Shown in pieces: positions 5,700-12,226 of a DNA stretch of 15,923 bases. Position numbers and translations under genes: made by a program. The DNA comes from Clostridia bacterium (GTDB lineage Bacteria; Bacillota; Clostridia; Christensenellales; Maliibacteriaceae). The notes under the pieces are model-generated. The model saw only the letters and a program-made list of their open reading frames with translations. It was not told the DNA's origin and searched no databases. Within the stretch, counting starts at the first letter, position 1, and every line of letters starts with the position of its first letter. Location: the NCBI GenBank assembly GCA_017935825.1, contig JAGBGW010000122.1, forward strand, positions 1-15,923, given 5' to 3'.

Positions 5700-6488
5700 A
5701 TGAGTGAAACCATGAAAATCGTACTTTGTGTTATACTTCCCCTGGTGGGCACCACCGTTGGCAGCGGCATGGTGTTCTTCTTAAAAGGCGCCATGCCCGA
5801 CCGTCTGCAAAAGGCGCTGCTGGGCTTTGCCGCAGGCGTAATGATCGCCGCATCGGTCTGGTCGCTGATCATCCCCGCCATCGACATGGCAGAAGCCGCA
5901 GGCACCATCGGCTGGGTACCTGCCGTCATCGGCTTCCTTGGCGGTATCTTCTTCCTGCTTGCGCTGGACAGCTTCGTGCCCCACATGCATCTGAACGATG
6001 AATGCCCCGAAGGCCGCCCCTGCGGTCTTGGCAAGTCCGCCATGCTGGTGTTTGCCGTGGCACTGCACAACCTGCCCGAAGGTATGGCAGTGGGCGTGGT
6101 GCTGGCAGGTATGCTTGCAGGCAGTCAGGTGGTCACCGCAGCAGGCGCCATCGCACTTGCCATCGGTATCGCCATCCAGAACCTGCCAGAAGGCGCCATC
6201 ATTTCCATGCCGCTGGTGGGCAACGGTGTCTCGAAAAAGAAAAGCTTTTTGTACGGCTTCCTGTCGGGCGTGGTGGAACCCATCGGTGCCATCGCGACAC
6301 TTCTTCTGACCAAATTTATTGAACCTGCTCTGCCCTATGTACTGACCTTTGCGGCAGGCGCAATGATCTACGTTGTGGTGGAAGAGCTGATCCCCGAATC
6401 GCAGGAGGGCAAGCATTCCAACATCGGCACCATCGGCGCGGCGCTGGGCTTTGCGCTGATGATGATTTTGGACGTGGCACTTGGTTAA
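5700..6488 (+). CDS. ZIP-family divalent metal transporter (GufA type)
   Basis: A 262-aa membrane protein with about eight transmembrane helices. The metal-site helices carry HNLPEGMAVGV (His123, Asn124, Glu127) and QNLPEGAIISMP (Gln160, Asn161, Glu164); Gln in place of His in the second motif is usual for the GufA branch. VVEPIGA (Glu193) and VVEELIPES (Glu228, Glu229) complete the conserved acidic positions. The loop between helices 3 and 4 has HMHLNDECPEGRPCG, a His/Cys-containing stretch that may bind metal. ZIP proteins generally import Zn or other divalent metals into the cytoplasm. GGAGG lies 8 nt before the ATG. It is the second gene of the operon and its stop codon overlaps the ribosome binding site of the next small gene. 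The metal is not determinable from sequence. Confidence 0.93.
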   Translation: MSETMKIVLCVILPLVGTTVGSGMVFFLKGAMPDRLQKALLGFAAGVMIAASVWSLIIPAIDMAEAAGTIGWVPAVIGFLGGIFFLLALDSFVPHMHLNDECPEGRPCGLGKSAMLVFAVALHNLPEGMAVGVVLAGMLAGSQVVTAAGAIALAIGIAIQNLPEGAIISMPLVGNGVSKKKSFLYGFLSGVVEPIGAIATLLLTKFIEPALPYVLTFAAGAMIYVVVEELIPESQEGKHSNIGTIGAALGFALMMILDVALG

Positions 6489-6500
6489 GGAGAACAAAAC

Positions 6501-6647
6501 ATGAGCAACGAAAAGAAAGAATCCCTTGGCATGAAGATCGCAAAGTCCTCCGTCGGCGTATTCTGCCTTCGCACGGCGGCAAAGATCACAGGCTTTTTCC
6601 TTGCGATCGCAGAGCTGATCCGCGAATCCCGTCAGAATAAAAAGTAA
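6501..6647 (+). CDS. Small unknown protein (48 aa) between ZIP and hydrolase genes
   Basis: An ATG at 6501 opens a 48-codon frame ending at TAA 6645-6647. AAGGAG (6487-6492) lies 8 nt upstream and overlaps the ZIP stop codon, so translation is probably coupled. The protein has a charged N-terminus (MSNEKKESLGMKIAKSS), a central mostly hydrophobic stretch (VGVFCLRTAAKITGFFLAIAELI, split by Arg23 and Lys27), and a basic tail (RESRQNKK). That stretch could be amphipathic and membrane-associated rather than a full transmembrane helix. The next gene starts only 5 nt later without its own good ribosome binding site, which supports real translation here. I do not recognise a family. Confidence 0.7.
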   Translation: MSNEKKESLGMKIAKSSVGVFCLRTAAKITGFFLAIAELIRESRQNKK

Positions 6648-6652
6648 GCGCT

Positions 6653-7336
6653 ATGGATATCAAACTGCATTATGTTGAGCAAGGCAGCGGCACGCCGCTG
6701 ATCCTGCTGCACGGCAACGGCGACAGCCACGCTTATTTTGAGCATCAGATGGAGGCTTTCTCCAAGCATTTTCGTGTCATCGCCGTGGATACCCGTGGTC
6801 ACGGCGCTTCGCCCCGCGGCACGGCGGAGTTCACGCTGCTTCAGTTTGCCCGTGACTTAAACGACTTTATGGACGAACTGGGCATCGAAAAAGCCCATGT
6901 GCTCGGTTTTTCCGACGGCGGCAATATCGCACTGCTGTTTGCGCTGCACTTCCCCCATCGGGTGCTGCGTCTCGTTTCCGACGGCGCGGACTTAGACCCC
7001 TCGGGTGTAAAGTTCTCGGTACAGTTCGGCATCCTTTGCGGCTACTGGATGACAAAGATCATTTCCATTTTCGACAAAAAGTGCGTGCCCAAGCACGAAA
7101 TTTTGTCGCTGATGGTGGGTCAGCCCAATATTAAAAAGGAAGAGCTGCAGAAGCTTACCATGCCCGTGCTGGTGATGGCAGGCGATAACGATATGATCAA
7201 GGCAAATCACACGCCCTATATCGCCTCCTGCATCCCAAGCGCCACGCTTTGCATCATAAAGGGCGATCATTTTATCGCGGCGAAGAATCCCGAAGATTTC
7301 AACGCGGCGGTGCTGGACTTTTTGCTTGAGGAGTAA
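6653..7336 (+). CDS. Alpha/beta hydrolase
   Basis: A 227-aa alpha/beta-hydrolase-fold protein. The oxyanion-hole strand-loop is LILLHGNGDSH (17-25); VIAVDTRGHGASP (42-54) follows; the nucleophile elbow GFSDGG gives Ser87; the acid is Asp178 or Asp180 (VLVMAGDNDMI); and the catalytic His is 206 (KGDHFIA). A short cap region lies at about 115-160. The triad looks intact, so it should be an active esterase, peptidase or related hydrolase; substrate cannot be told. No signal peptide, so it is cytosolic. It starts 5 nt after the stop of the 48-aa gene with only a weak ribosome binding site, consistent with translational coupling. It could clear an ester or amide compound moved by the MFS gene that follows 3 nt after its stop. 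Confidence 0.92.
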   Translation: MDIKLHYVEQGSGTPLILLHGNGDSHAYFEHQMEAFSKHFRVIAVDTRGHGASPRGTAEFTLLQFARDLNDFMDELGIEKAHVLGFSDGGNIALLFALHFPHRVLRLVSDGADLDPSGVKFSVQFGILCGYWMTKIISIFDKKCVPKHEILSLMVGQPNIKKEELQKLTMPVLVMAGDNDMIKANHTPYIASCIPSATLCIIKGDHFIAAKNPEDFNAAVLDFLLEE

Positions 7337-7339
7337 GTC

Positions 7340-8518
7340 ATGAAATTCACATTCAAACACACGATTTTTTCCTGCTTTTCGGCATTCATCGTGCAGGCGA
7401 CGCTGAATACGTTTATCACGCTGCTGTTTGTCACGTTCCAGACGTCTTTTCATATTCCCATTGAAAAGATCACGCTGCTTGCCACGCTGAACTTCCTGGT
7501 TCAGCTGATCGTGGACCTTTTGGCGCCCCAGTTTGTGGATCGCCTTGGCTATCGCATCTGCGTGGTTGCATCCCAGCTGTTTGCCGCGCTGGGTCTTGTG
7601 CTGCTGACGATCCTGCCCAACTTCATCGATCCTTTTGCAGGGATCCTTACGGGCGTGATCGTCTACGCCATCGGCGGCGGACTGATCGAAGTTCTGATCG
7701 GTCCCATCATGGAAAGCTGCCCCACGGACAATAAGGAAAAGGCAATGAGCATACTGCATTCCTTCTACTGCTGGGGGCATGTGGGCATCGTGCTGCTGTC
7801 CACGCTGTTTTTCTCCATCTTTGGCACGGAACACTGGCGGATGTTGACCGTGATCTGGGCACTGATCCCTGCGTTCAACATCTTCATGTTCTGCAACGTG
7901 CCGCTTGCATCCGTGGTGCCCGAAGGTGAAGTGGGCATGACCGTGGGCGAGCTTTTCAAGACCAGACTTTTCTGGTTCTTCATGATGATGATGATCTGTG
8001 CAGGTGCCTGTGAACAGTCCATTGTGCAGTGGGTGTCCGCCTTTGCAGAGGAAGGTCTTGGCGTTGCAAAGACCGTGGGCGACCTGGCAGGTCCCCTTGC
8101 CTTTGCCGCGTTGATGGGTGCAGCCCGTCTTTTCTACGGCAAATTCGGCGATAAAGTGCCGCTTCAAAAATTCATGCTGATTAGCAGCGCACTTTGCATC
8201 GTTTCTTACCTTCTGGCAGGTCTTGCAAATCTTCCCATCATTAACCTTTTGGGCTGTGCGCTTTGCGGCTTTTCCGTTGGCATCATGTGGCCCGGCACCA
8301 TCAGCCAGTCGGCTGCGGCACTGCGAAGAGGCGGCACGGCGATGTTTGCCTATCTTGCACTGGGCGGCGACCTTGGCTGTTCCATCGGTCCGTCTTTGGT
8401 GGGCTTTGTGGCATCCGCAGCCAACAACAATATGAAGCTGGGCATCTTCTGCGCCGTGATCTTCCCCATCGTGCTGACCGCATGTCTTCTTTTAAGAGGA
8501 CGAAAGAAAAAAGCATAA
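7340..8518 (+). CDS. Major facilitator superfamily transporter
   Basis: A 392-aa membrane protein with about 12 hydrophobic segments in two halves. Between helices 2 and 3 is FVDRLGYRICVV, the MFS loop motif (D-R-hydrophobic-G-Y/R-R). The segment ILHSFYCWGHVG after EKAMS resembles the fucose/sugar-permease branch (short, with SxLHxxxxxG). The second half carries a matching RLFYGKFGDKVPL loop. It ends in a basic cytosolic tail (RGRKKKA). GAGGAG sits inside the end of the hydrolase gene, 6 nt before the ATG, so the two are co-translated. This is the last gene before the terminator at 8520. Sugar uptake or drug export are both possible; the sequence favours the sugar-permease-like branch only weakly. 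Confidence 0.9.
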   Translation: MKFTFKHTIFSCFSAFIVQATLNTFITLLFVTFQTSFHIPIEKITLLATLNFLVQLIVDLLAPQFVDRLGYRICVVASQLFAALGLVLLTILPNFIDPFAGILTGVIVYAIGGGLIEVLIGPIMESCPTDNKEKAMSILHSFYCWGHVGIVLLSTLFFSIFGTEHWRMLTVIWALIPAFNIFMFCNVPLASVVPEGEVGMTVGELFKTRLFWFFMMMMICAGACEQSIVQWVSAFAEEGLGVAKTVGDLAGPLAFAALMGAARLFYGKFGDKVPLQKFMLISSALCIVSYLLAGLANLPIINLLGCALCGFSVGIMWPGTISQSAAALRRGGTAMFAYLALGGDLGCSIGPSLVGFVASAANNNMKLGIFCAVIFPIVLTACLLLRGRKKKA

Positions 8519-8519
8519 G

Positions 8520-8553
8520 AAAAAGGAGTGATTCAAAAGAATCACTCCTTTTT
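8520..8553. terminator. Strong bidirectional terminator between convergent operons
   Basis: A 15-bp stem, AAAAAGGAGTGATTC with GAATCACTCCTTTTT, closes an AAAA loop and gives a U-run on each strand. It ends the methyltransferase-to-MFS operon (stop 8516-8518) and the opposing ADP-ribosylglycohydrolase gene (stop 8569). Confidence 0.93.
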
Positions 8554-8568
8554 TGATTGTTCGAAGTT

Positions 8569-10725
8569 TTACACCTTCTGCACATCGATGGTGGAAACTG
8601 CGATGTGGCTGCCGTTTTGCACGCCCACGCCGATGCTGCCGCAAAGGTAGGGACGCTCTTCGTCGGTGTAATCCAGCGCGATATCGCCGATCTGCGCCAT
8701 GATTCGGTTGCCCTTGGCGGCGACGGTAACTTCGTAGGTTTCACCAAGCTCCCAAGAAAAGTCCGCTTGTGCCAGCACACGATAGCCGTTGTCGTTCTTC
8801 AAAAGTGCGGCTTTGCCGTCCAGCAGCGCGAAGGCATAGTTTCGGATGGCGCCCTGCACGCGGATCAGCGCCATGTGGTTTTTGCCCGTGACGGGAGTGA
8901 TGCAGAAGGTCGCCATATAATCCGTCCAGTCGTGACGGCCGGTATAGGATTCGGCAAAATCGCTGCAGGACAGGTGGAGTTTGCCCTCTGCCAGATACTG
9001 GATACCCTTCAAGCGGGTCATGGGCGTGATCTCGCGGTGGTGGCCCATCCACTTCTGTTCATGCTCGCAGGCAAAATCCAGCAGATAATCCGCGCCGCCG
9101 TCCACATACAGATCGTCGATCATGCAGACGTAATCGTACTTGGTGGCGGAGGTGGCGATCATCTTATAATCGCCTTTGACGTGGCAGCACACACCCATTT
9201 CGTCAAGCAGAACGCCTTCCAGACGGGGCAGTTCGCAGGAGAGGGTCATCCATGCGCCCTTCTTTGCTTGCGCACGCTGAGAGTTGAACACTTCGCCCGA
9301 ATGGGCATCGCGCACGTAGAGGCTGACCTCGGTGTCGAAGCTGTATTCGGGAATGAAGACGCTTGCATGAAGGGTCTGTCCGGGATAGATCAAAGGAGAG
9401 AAACAAGGATCATAGCGGCTGTCATGGAAGTCAGCAGGTTCATAGAAGGTCTTTCTGTAGATGAAAATGTCATCCCCTGCCACGGCTTCCTTGGCGACCA
9501 CCTTCAGGCATCGTTCGCCCGTGGCTGCGGTCTCGTCGGTGTTGCAGATGTAGGTCTCCTTATTGTCACGGCCCTTGCCGTAGGCACGGCAGCGCACACG
9601 CATGGCATGGGTGGAACCGGGGAATTCAAAGTGGCAGCTGTCGATGCGCTCGTTTGCAATGGTGTTCCAGGGTTCGGGCATGGTCTCGCCTGCCAGGGCA
9701 TAGGCAAGCTTTGCGATATACACCGCGCCATAGGGAATATCCATGATATTGAGGGAACCCACAACAGAGGAACATGCAAGGAAATCGTTGATGGGTGCAC
9801 GCCACTTGTCGTAGGCGATGCCTTCCAAACCATTTCGCACACCCATAATGGTGGCGACGTTGCCCACGTTGCAGTCGGTGTCCCAGCCGCAAAGGTTGGT
9901 GATGTTAAGTGTACGGTCAAAATCGCCTTCGCCATAGAGCAGACCCAAGATCATCACGGCGATGTTGGGGATGATATGGCAGTTGCCGGGGTACTTGTCG
10001 TAGCCGAAGTTTTGGAAAATGTAGTCAAAGCAGGCGCGCCAGTCGTTGGGACGTTCTTCATAGAAATCCATCACGGCACGCACCACGCGGGCATATTCGC
10101 AATCTTCGGGGATGTAGGAAAGACCCTTTTGCAGGATCTTCTTCATATCCTGCTCAATGAACGCATAGCTGATGCACACCGCCACGAAGATGCCGCCGTA
10201 AATGCCGTTGCCGTCGTGGGTGACGCTGGCAGCTTCCTTTGCAAACTTTGCCGCAAGGTCGGGATTGCCGGGGGTAACAAGACCCCAAGTGTCGATGAAG
10301 ATCTGTCCGCCGATCTGCTCTGCCATGGTGGCGCCGTTTTGCGCAATGCTGCCGCTTTGGGGTGCAGGCACACCGCTTCGAAGGTTCAGGTATGCGGTAT
10401 GCTCGGTGGACACACCGTAACCGCCCCACCAGAAAAAGCCATGTTCAAAGGGTGCGTAGTTGAGCAGAGCCTCTGCCACATCCTGCGCTTTCAGATCAAA
10501 GCCGTTTCGACCGTCTTGCAGCGCCTTTAAGAAAAACAAAGGACCGTTGCTGTCGTCATCTGCGGCAAAGTCACGGTAATCCACAAGGTAGTGATCCAGA
10601 TCGCCGAAGGCGTTGCGGATCTTTTCATAAGTCCAGCCTTCGATGGGCGCGCCAAGGCGGATGCCGATCATCTTGGCAAGCCAGCCTGCGTAGATCTTTT
10701 CAATAAATTCAGGTCGCATCTGCAT
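8569..10725 (-). CDS. ADP-ribosylglycohydrolase-family protein with C-terminal beta-sandwich domains
   Basis: A 718-aa protein without a signal peptide. Residues 1 to about 360 are an ADP-ribosylglycohydrolase (DraG/ARH) fold: AGWLAKMIGIRLGAPIEG near the start, DFAADDDSNGPLFFLKAL (first metal Asp cluster, Asp56-58), VTHDGNGIYGGIFVAV (His170, Asp171) and ITNLCGWDTDCNVGNVATIMG (Asp282, Asp284), matching the G-x-DTD-xN metal site. The remaining residues to 718 are beta-rich with many aromatic residues, resembling carbohydrate-binding or concanavalin-like sandwiches; the last 110 residues look like such a module. Typical DraG enzymes are about 300 aa, so this is a long architecture. GGAGG lies 8 nt before the ATG and 3 nt separate it from the kinase gene's stop. 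Family members cleave N- or O-glycosidic bonds of ribosyl compounds; the substrate here is unknown. Confidence 0.88.
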   Translation of the reverse strand: MQMRPEFIEKIYAGWLAKMIGIRLGAPIEGWTYEKIRNAFGDLDHYLVDYRDFAADDDSNGPLFFLKALQDGRNGFDLKAQDVAEALLNYAPFEHGFFWWGGYGVSTEHTAYLNLRSGVPAPQSGSIAQNGATMAEQIGGQIFIDTWGLVTPGNPDLAAKFAKEAASVTHDGNGIYGGIFVAVCISYAFIEQDMKKILQKGLSYIPEDCEYARVVRAVMDFYEERPNDWRACFDYIFQNFGYDKYPGNCHIIPNIAVMILGLLYGEGDFDRTLNITNLCGWDTDCNVGNVATIMGVRNGLEGIAYDKWRAPINDFLACSSVVGSLNIMDIPYGAVYIAKLAYALAGETMPEPWNTIANERIDSCHFEFPGSTHAMRVRCRAYGKGRDNKETYICNTDETAATGERCLKVVAKEAVAGDDIFIYRKTFYEPADFHDSRYDPCFSPLIYPGQTLHASVFIPEYSFDTEVSLYVRDAHSGEVFNSQRAQAKKGAWMTLSCELPRLEGVLLDEMGVCCHVKGDYKMIATSATKYDYVCMIDDLYVDGGADYLLDFACEHEQKWMGHHREITPMTRLKGIQYLAEGKLHLSCSDFAESYTGRHDWTDYMATFCITPVTGKNHMALIRVQGAIRNYAFALLDGKAALLKNDNGYRVLAQADFSWELGETYEVTVAAKGNRIMAQIGDIALDYTDEERPYLCGSIGVGVQNGSHIAVSTIDVQKV

Positions 10726-10728
10726 GTG

Positions 10729-11226
10729 TTAGTCCTCCAATGCGGCGATGATTTGTTCCACATTCTGCTCCACGGTCATGTTGACACAGTCCACGGTGAT
10801 GTGGGCGTATTTTTTGTACAGGGCAAGACGTTCGTTGAACACGTCCTGCAGTGTATGCCCCGGTCGGATGGCAATGCCGCGGGTCTTGATATTGGTCAGG
10901 CGCTTTTGAAGCTCGGGGAAGGGCACATCAAGATACACCACGATACCGCGCTCTTTCAAGTGCCTCATGGCGATTTGGGAATACACCGCGCTTCCGCCCG
11001 TGGCGATGACGGTATGTTTCACATCGATTTTGCACAGCACGTCTTCTTCGATTTTCAAAAAGGCATCCATGCCGTCCATGTCGAGGATTTCCTGCAGTTT
11101 TCTGCCGTCGGTCTTTTGGATGACGATATCGCTGTCGAGAAAATCCATGCCCTGTGCTTTTGCAAGCAGCACGCCCAGTGTGGATTTACCTGCACCTGCC
11201 ATGCCGATCAAAATGATATTCTTCAT
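10729..11226 (-). CDS. Shikimate-kinase-like P-loop kinase, probably not a shikimate kinase
   Basis: A 165-aa kinase. The ATG at 11226 (MKNIILIGMAGAGKST) is chosen because the fold begins there; a longer in-frame version adds 61 residues inside the upstream gene. Walker A is GMAGAGKST (8-16), the DSD motif is Asp31-Ser32-Asp33, the mobile-lid Arg is Arg116 or Arg121 (KTRGIAIRPG), and NERLALY (131-137) keeps the late Arg. Two substrate-site features differ from AroK: the Arg in the FR-x-x-E motif, which binds shikimate, is Leu57 (DAFLKIEE), and GGG is GGS (77-79). The ATP side is therefore intact and the acceptor side changed. The gene lies 4 nt after a HAD phosphatase and 3 nt before an ADP-ribosylglycohydrolase, with no aromatic-pathway neighbour. 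A different small polyol or sugar acceptor is likely. Confidence 0.8.
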   Translation of the reverse strand: MKNIILIGMAGAGKSTLGVLLAKAQGMDFLDSDIVIQKTDGRKLQEILDMDGMDAFLKIEEDVLCKIDVKHTVIATGGSAVYSQIAMRHLKERGIVVYLDVPFPELQKRLTNIKTRGIAIRPGHTLQDVFNERLALYKKYAHITVDCVNMTVEQNVEQIIAALED

Positions 11227-11230
11227 AGAA

Positions 11231-12085
11231 TCAGCGGTTGCGGCTCTGCTTTTTGAGCAGGGTACGCATCTGGCGGATGACGTCTGCCACGGCGCCTTTG
11301 CGTGCTTCCGCTGCGCGGAAGAAGCCCATCTCGCGCATGACGTCAAAGCCGCTTTCAGTGACGAAGGCATAGTCTGCCTCTTCCAGCATGGGCAGGTCGT
11401 TGGGTGCATCGCCTACGCAGACCAGAATCTTTCTTCCCAACCGCTTGGCAAGCCAGCGAGCCGCATCGCCCTTGGTAACGCCCAAAGACTGCATCTCGCA
11501 GACGGTGGGCACGGACTCTGCATACTCATATTCATGATAATGGGCCTGCAGGTATTCCATCAGCTGTGCAATATGCTCATGAGGGCCGGAAAAATGCAGC
11601 TTCACCCAGGGCTGGGGATAGCTGTCCGCATCGCCCAGCACATGATAGGGCAGGTTCAGATAGTATTCTTTGTCTTTTTCTGCGCAGTGCAGGATGCACA
11701 TATTGTCTTTTCTCTGTGCCTGCAGTGCCACCTCGGGGAAGCGTGCAATGGCATCCTTGGCAAGTGCCACCACCGAATCGGGCAGGGGGCGCACCAGAAT
11801 ATCCTGATCCTTTACAGGATCGTAGATGTGGGAACCGTTTGCCAAAATCAGCGGTGCGCTGGGGATGATGGTCTTACGGATGACGTTATCGTAATAGATC
11901 TGCGTTCTGCCGCTTGCAATGGTGAAAAGACCGCCTTCTTCTTCAAAAGCACGGATGGCGTCAAGGTTTGCCTGCGGCACGGTGGTCATTTTTGCAATTT
12001 TACCGTCTTTGCCCGGCAGACCGCCCGGCTCGGTCATGGTATCGTCGTAATCGCTGACCAGCAATACATCGGAAAAAATACCCAT
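11231..12085 (-). CDS. Cof-type HAD-IIB phosphatase
   Basis: A 284-aa HAD hydrolase. The ATG at 12085 (MGIFSDVLL) has AGGAGG 7 nt upstream; an upstream in-frame start would place that site inside the gene. Motif I is SDYDDT (nucleophile Asp12, general acid Asp14), motif II IASGR (57-60), the conserved Lys is Lys205 (GVTKGDAARWLAKRLG) and motif IV is VGDAPNDLPML (224-234). The large insert between about 80 and 195 is the C2b cap that defines the Cof subfamily, which dephosphorylates sugar phosphates, nucleotides or cofactor intermediates such as flavin phosphates. It is the first gene of a three-gene operon. Being paired with a kinase, it may act on the same pool of metabolite. Family is firm, substrate open. 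Confidence 0.92.
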   Translation of the reverse strand: MGIFSDVLLVSDYDDTMTEPGGLPGKDGKIAKMTTVPQANLDAIRAFEEEGGLFTIASGRTQIYYDNVIRKTIIPSAPLILANGSHIYDPVKDQDILVRPLPDSVVALAKDAIARFPEVALQAQRKDNMCILHCAEKDKEYYLNLPYHVLGDADSYPQPWVKLHFSGPHEHIAQLMEYLQAHYHEYEYAESVPTVCEMQSLGVTKGDAARWLAKRLGRKILVCVGDAPNDLPMLEEADYAFVTESGFDVMREMGFFRAAEARKGAVADVIRQMRTLLKKQSRNR

Positions 12086-12143
12086 TGTGTTTCCTCCTGA
12101 ACGATTCAAACTATCGTTTTATGCAAGAAAAGTATCTGTGTTT

Positions 12144-12152
12144 ATTTTAGCA
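12144..12152 (-). promoter_or_regulatory. Extended -10 promoter of the HAD-kinase-ADP-ribosylglycohydrolase operon
   Basis: Minus strand: TGCTAAAAT, an extended -10, about 58 bp upstream of the HAD ATG; the position 17 bp further upstream reads TGTGCA, a poor -35. It begins about 30 bp past the terminator of the upstream gene. Confidence 0.5.
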
Positions 12153-12182
12153 TATCTTGCCGCCTGTGCACAGACGAAAAAA

Positions 12183-12208
12183 GGAAGCCCGAATGCATTC
12201 GGACTTCC
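12183..12208 (-). terminator. Intrinsic terminator of the 878-aa gene
   Basis: GGAAGCCCGAAT (12183-12194) and ATTCGGACTTCC (12197-12208) pair at 11 of 12 positions (the twelfth is C opposite A, or G-U on the minus-strand RNA). The minus-strand RNA continues into TTTTTT. It begins 19 bp after the stop codon at 12227. Confidence 0.85.
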
Positions 12209-12226
12209 CTTTTTATTGCTTTTAAA

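Noticed and set aside
6992..8167. A 391-codon open frame on the minus strand opposite hydrolase and MFS genes
   Set aside because: His/Gln/Lys-rich shadow frame with no domain; it crosses two well-supported + strand genes.
8557..10530. A 657-codon open frame on the + strand
   Set aside because: It lies antisense to the ADP-ribosylglycohydrolase gene, has no ribosome binding site or recognisable domain, and its His/Gly/Val-rich composition is typical of a shadow frame. The minus-strand protein has clear family motifs.
10729..11409. Longer 226-aa version of the P-loop kinase
   Set aside because: The extra 61 residues overlap the HAD gene, are low-complexity Ser/Ala/Cys, and precede the normal start of the P-loop fold.
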